Below, piece after piece: positions 6,478 to 7,053 of a stretch of DNA of 7,053 nt. The translations under genes were made by a program, and so were the position numbers. This DNA is from Spirochaetaceae bacterium (lineage in GTDB: Bacteria; Spirochaetota; Spirochaetia; Treponematales; Breznakiellaceae). The stretch is from NCBI GenBank assembly GCA_031255315.1, contig JAIRSS010000172.1, positions 1-7,053 on the forward strand, given 5' to 3'. The notes beneath the pieces were generated by a model that was given only the letters and a program-made list of their open reading frames with translations, did no database searches and was not told the DNA's origin. How positions within the stretch are numbered: position 1 is the stretch's first letter; every line of letters starts with the position of its first letter.

Positions 6478-7053
6478 GGGGAAAACCGGCGCCCCTCCTG
6501 TTCTTCCTGGGCTTGGCCCTGCTGAACGGCGGCTGTGTTTCCCTGGCTGAAACCGGGGGCCGGGTCCTGGACGGTTCAGCCTTTGCGGAGAAGACCCTCG
6601 CCCTGTGGGAAGAGCCGGAACAGGGGATCCGGGTGGAACGGCTCCGTGACAGGGCCGGGCGGGAGAGCCTCCTCGTCAGGGTTGACTCCCAGCCGAATCT
6701 ACGGATCCGCGCCTCGGCCCCGGACGGAGCGGGTAACTTTTTCGTCAGTTCCCTGGAGTTCCTGAGCCCCAACCTGAGCGGCTGGAATGAGTTCATCCTG
6801 GAGCTTGCGGGAACCGGCAGTTTTGTCGAGGGCCATTCCGGCGAAGCCCAAACGGCGGTTCTCCAACTGGGATCGCCCCTGGAAACCCTGGACATAAGCG
6901 GGGGGAAGCTGCGCCGGGGCTCCTCCCGGCTGACCGGGACCCAGGCCCTGACCGCCCTGCGGAACCGCCGGGAACGGATCCTGGTTCTGGCGCGGTGGAT
7001 GCGGGAACAGCCCGGCCTTCCCGGCTTTTCGGACCAGGCGGAGTTTGAAGCTC
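6474..7053 (+). CDS. Putative lipoprotein, function unknown (3' end cut by window edge)
   Basis: The frame opens with MRGKPAPLLFFLGLALLNGG and then Cys21. This is a short basic start, a hydrophobic core and a Gly-Gly-Cys cleavage site. Asn at -3 is unusual for the classical lipobox but is the kind of departure tolerated in spirochaetes. The mature part begins VSLAETGGRVLDGSAFAEKT and continues with beta-rich sequence containing RVERLRDRAGRESLLVRVD, then FFVSSLEFLSPNLSGWNEFI. After residue 150 it becomes Arg-rich and helical (ALTALRNRRERILVLARWM). About 193 codons are present and the frame leaves the window open. I recognise no family. The ATG overlaps the upstream stop (ATGA), and translation is probably coupled, since only a poor GGCGGA lies well upstream. 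It is likely anchored in a membrane facing the periplasm or surface, alongside the PEGA-domain barrel protein. Confidence 0.8.
   Translation, partial: MRGKPAPLLFFLGLALLNGGCVSLAETGGRVLDGSAFAEKTLALWEEPEQGIRVERLRDRAGRESLLVRVDSQPNLRIRASAPDGAGNFFVSSLEFLSPNLSGWNEFILELAGTGSFVEGHSGEAQTAVLQLGSPLETLDISGGKLRRGSSRLTGTQALTALRNRRERILVLARWMREQPGLPGFSDQAEFEA

Overview
The window looks like a chromosomal segment from a GC-rich diderm bacterium, most plausibly a spirochaete of the Treponema group. The support is indirect: a PEGA-domain protein that ends in a predicted outer-membrane barrel, a lipoprotein with a loose spirochaete-like lipobox, a TTG start, and many 4-base gene overlaps. I cannot assign a species from sequence alone.

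Left part (1-4203, minus strand): three genes read right to left, joined by ATGA overlaps. They are the first three genes of a Wadjet (Jet) SMC-type plasmid-defence operon, most like type II: jetA (kleisin-like, MukF/MksF role), jetB (MukE/MksE-like) and jetC (MukB/SMC-like ATPase with a clear Walker A). jetC is cut by the left edge at about codon 679. Its C-terminal ATPase half and the expected nuclease gene jetD should lie just outside the window. In characterised Wadjet systems JetABC extrudes DNA loops and JetD cleaves small circular DNA such as plasmids.

Middle (4204-4500): a divergent intergenic region. It holds a possible jetA promoter, a short palindrome, and a dense cluster of small triloop hairpins, three of them enclosed by an 8-bp inverted repeat. 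No known RNA or mobile-element family was recognised.

Right part (4501-7053, plus strand): a compact gene run that appears unrelated to defence. It comprises a 40-aa ORF with a strong ribosome-binding site, a 533-aa secreted PEGA / FlgD-Ig-like / predicted beta-barrel protein starting at TTG inside the stop of the small ORF, an 80-aa two-helix membrane protein, and a lipoprotein cut by the right edge. These look like a cell-envelope operon, divergent from the Wadjet operon.

The Wadjet system is a known type. The least explained parts are the hairpin element, the 40-aa ORF and the PEGA-barrel architecture.
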